Shown here: piece by piece, positions 63,741 through 64,000 of the stretch
How the letters are laid out: every line of letters starts with the position of its first letter
Numbering within the stretch: the stretch's first letter is position 1
NCBI GenBank assembly: GCA_963585895.1
Contig: OY757934.1
Location: 42,309,350-42,373,349 of the forward strand
DNA length: 64,000 nucleotides
Reading direction: 5' to 3'
From: Sepioteuthis lessoniana
Lineage: Eukaryota; Mollusca; Cephalopoda; Myopsida; Loliginidae
Program-made: the position numbers and the translations under genes
Notes under the pieces: generated by a model
What the model was told of the DNA's origin: nothing
The model's input: only the letters and a program-made list of their open reading frames with translations
Databases searched by the model: none

Positions 63741-64000
63741 ATTTATTTTCCCATTTGTATACGTGTGTGTTATTTATTTTTATTCAGTCATTGTTGGCAT
63801 TCAAGGTTGTCATTACTTAAAAAAAAAAGAAAAAAAGAAAAAAATCTGACAAACGACCGTAACGATAGCCACGTTTTCGATTCCGTCTATTCATCTCATA
63901 TTCCTTATATTTTGATCGCAGAAATAGTATACTTTGTCATTTTGGCTAGTAACATCATTAAACTTGGTAACTTATTTAACTCTCCTTTGGCCTCTCACTC
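63741..64000. other. No feature recognised
   Basis: AT-rich sequence to the window end. Confidence 0.5.

Overview
This is a repeat-dominated, AT-rich stretch of an animal nuclear genome, almost certainly an invertebrate. The evidence is very dense microsatellites, several tRNA-derived SINE families, decayed non-LTR retrotransposons (LINEs) of three types, Penelope-like elements, mariner-type debris, GT-AG splice signals, and no bacterial-style gene layout. I cannot fix the phylum. Microsatellite density of this kind is known in decapods and molluscs, but nothing here decides. A 200-base run of N (21301-21500) marks a scaffold gap.

The only convincing host coding sequence is one internal exon on the minus strand (7140 to 6170). 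It has a good acceptor and donor, about 323 codons, and encodes a short Cys cluster, a Ser-rich stretch, a long Glu/Lys-rich acidic region and a proline run. A much weaker exon candidate lies at 5593-5886 on the plus strand. No complete gene is visible.

Repeat families, with letters of my own. Family A is a 0.4-0.65 kb non-autonomous element: a head beginning GCCCAGTCGGCTGGGG, a conserved domain ending in CTATGGGTCAAATAG, an array of roughly 55-base units (motif CTAAACTGAATTGTTTGAAA), and a tail (GGTTGATATGCCATAAAAC) followed by (CCAA)n. A2 is a diverged subfamily. Family B is a tRNA-headed SINE with the same central motif and tail as A. Family D is a tRNA-headed SINE sharing B's middle but with another tail. 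Family C is a tRNA-headed SINE ending in GCCAACTTTACTTA. Families E and F are further tRNA-related SINEs.

Autonomous element remains: (1) an endonuclease/RT LINE with a (GAT)n 3' end, in nine or more pieces; (2) an RLE-type LINE (R2/R4 group) with YMDD reverse transcriptase, a CCHC knuckle and a PD-(D/E)XK endonuclease, with one nearly full-length decayed copy at 53605-57690; (3) one CR1/Jockey-like RT scrap; (4) two Penelope-like GIY-YIG fragments at 57745-59685 with a hammerhead ribozyme motif between them; (5) a TA-flanked terminal-inverted-repeat element of 840 bases and three short inverted-repeat elements.

Layout: 0-5 kb, SINEs, A2 and a 32-base minisatellite. 5.4-8 kb, the exon with MITEs in its upstream flank. 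8-11 kb, RLE LINE debris carrying a nested SINE D. 12-16.7 kb, family A and a 30-base minisatellite split by insertions. 16.8-23.4 kb, a field of long (TA)n arrays and the gap. 23.7-49 kb, mostly nested family A/B/C elements and LINE pieces. 50.6-53.2 kb, a 97-base dimeric minisatellite. 53.6-60 kb, RLE LINE plus Penelope elements. 60-62.7 kb, RLE LINE split by a SINE D and a DNA transposon. 62.7-64 kb, low-repeat sequence.

No cooperating gene system is present. The most interesting biology is the nested retroelement history, the shared SINE tail whose LINE partner is not in view, the hammerhead motif, and the orphan acidic exon.
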